From NCBI RefSeq assembly GCF_028745735.1, contig NZ_JAQZSM010000004.1:124001-188000 (forward strand): a stretch of 64,000 nucleotides of DNA. Reading direction: 5' to 3'. Under the pieces are notes generated by a model. The model did no database searches. It was given only the letters and a program-made list of their open reading frames with translations, and had not been told where the DNA came from. This DNA comes from Roseinatronobacter alkalisoli. GTDB lineage: Bacteria; Pseudomonadota; Alphaproteobacteria; Rhodobacterales; Rhodobacteraceae. This document shows, one piece after another, positions 63,916-64,000 of this stretch; within the stretch, counting starts at the first letter, position 1, and the number at the start of each line of letters is the position of its first letter. The position numbers were made by a program, and so were the translations under genes.

Positions 63916-64000
63916 TTTGGGTGACTGCTTCAGGCCAAAACCACCCGCAAACGGCCACCTTAACCTGATCTGATCGCCTGCTACTCCGTGCTGCGCCGCG

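Overview
The window looks like chromosomal DNA of a GC-rich alphaproteobacterium of the Rhodobacterales/roseobacter type. This rests on a trimethylamine/methylamine catabolic cluster with roseobacter-style gene content, a petP-petR pair, Rhodobacter-type flagellar gene order (fliL | fliF-fliH-fliN-fliP), a nadA-nadB-nadC operon, and RR-Tat signals on sox-type proteins. The genus cannot be resolved from the sequence alone.

Region 1 (1-20004) is an almost gap-free methylated-amine island. It holds the start of trimethylamine monooxygenase (tmm, cut by the window edge), a leaderless AmiC/FmdD-like binding protein, a GntR regulator, an Amt-like transporter, and N-methylglutamate dehydrogenase (mgdABCD). 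It also holds two further regulators (GlxA/AraC type and XRE-cupin type), haem-dependent dimethylamine monooxygenase (dmmDABC), N-methylglutamate synthase (mgsABC) and gamma-glutamylmethylamide synthetase (gmaS). TMAO demethylase (tdm) lies 8 kb further on at 27851-30220. Together these encode TMA -> TMAO -> DMA -> MMA -> gamma-glutamylmethylamide -> N-methylglutamate -> glutamate. Several tetrahydrofolate-binding (GcvT-type) modules (MgdC, DmmD, Tdm) would capture the released C1 units, and glyA in the same window connects that pool to serine.

Region 2 (20.3-35.3 kb) is mostly housekeeping: accA, an MsbA-like exporter, petR-petP, ilvE, pgm, glyA and nadK. It is interrupted by a compositionally different patch (30.2-31.5 kb) with a Tat-exported DUF882 protein beside a tRNA-Val. 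Region 3 (35.5-38.5 kb) is a reduced sulfur-oxidation set, soxYZ plus a dihaem cytochrome and an FCSD-type flavoprotein. Region 4 (38.7-46.8 kb) carries flagellar and motor genes. Region 5 (46.8-54.8 kb) has ychF and a DctB/DctD-like two-component system driving a TAXI-type TRAP transporter. Region 6 (55-64 kb) has a non-pyrrolysine MttB homologue, nadABC, a DUF1007/NicO nickel-cobalt exporter pair and a MATE pump.

The least explained signal is a dispersed ~170-bp intergenic repeat present four times (20091, 27521 inverted, 54924, 63748). Its two ends pair with each other and show compensatory base changes between copies, around a variable centre with a conserved TTTATGCAGGC box. Other notable points are an Amt-family transporter whose twin-histidine positions are Tyr and Phe, TGGT/ACCA operator-like motifs shared by the methylamine promoters, a DctD-like activator with GAFPGA instead of GAFTGA, and a perfect 23-bp inverted repeat after nadC.
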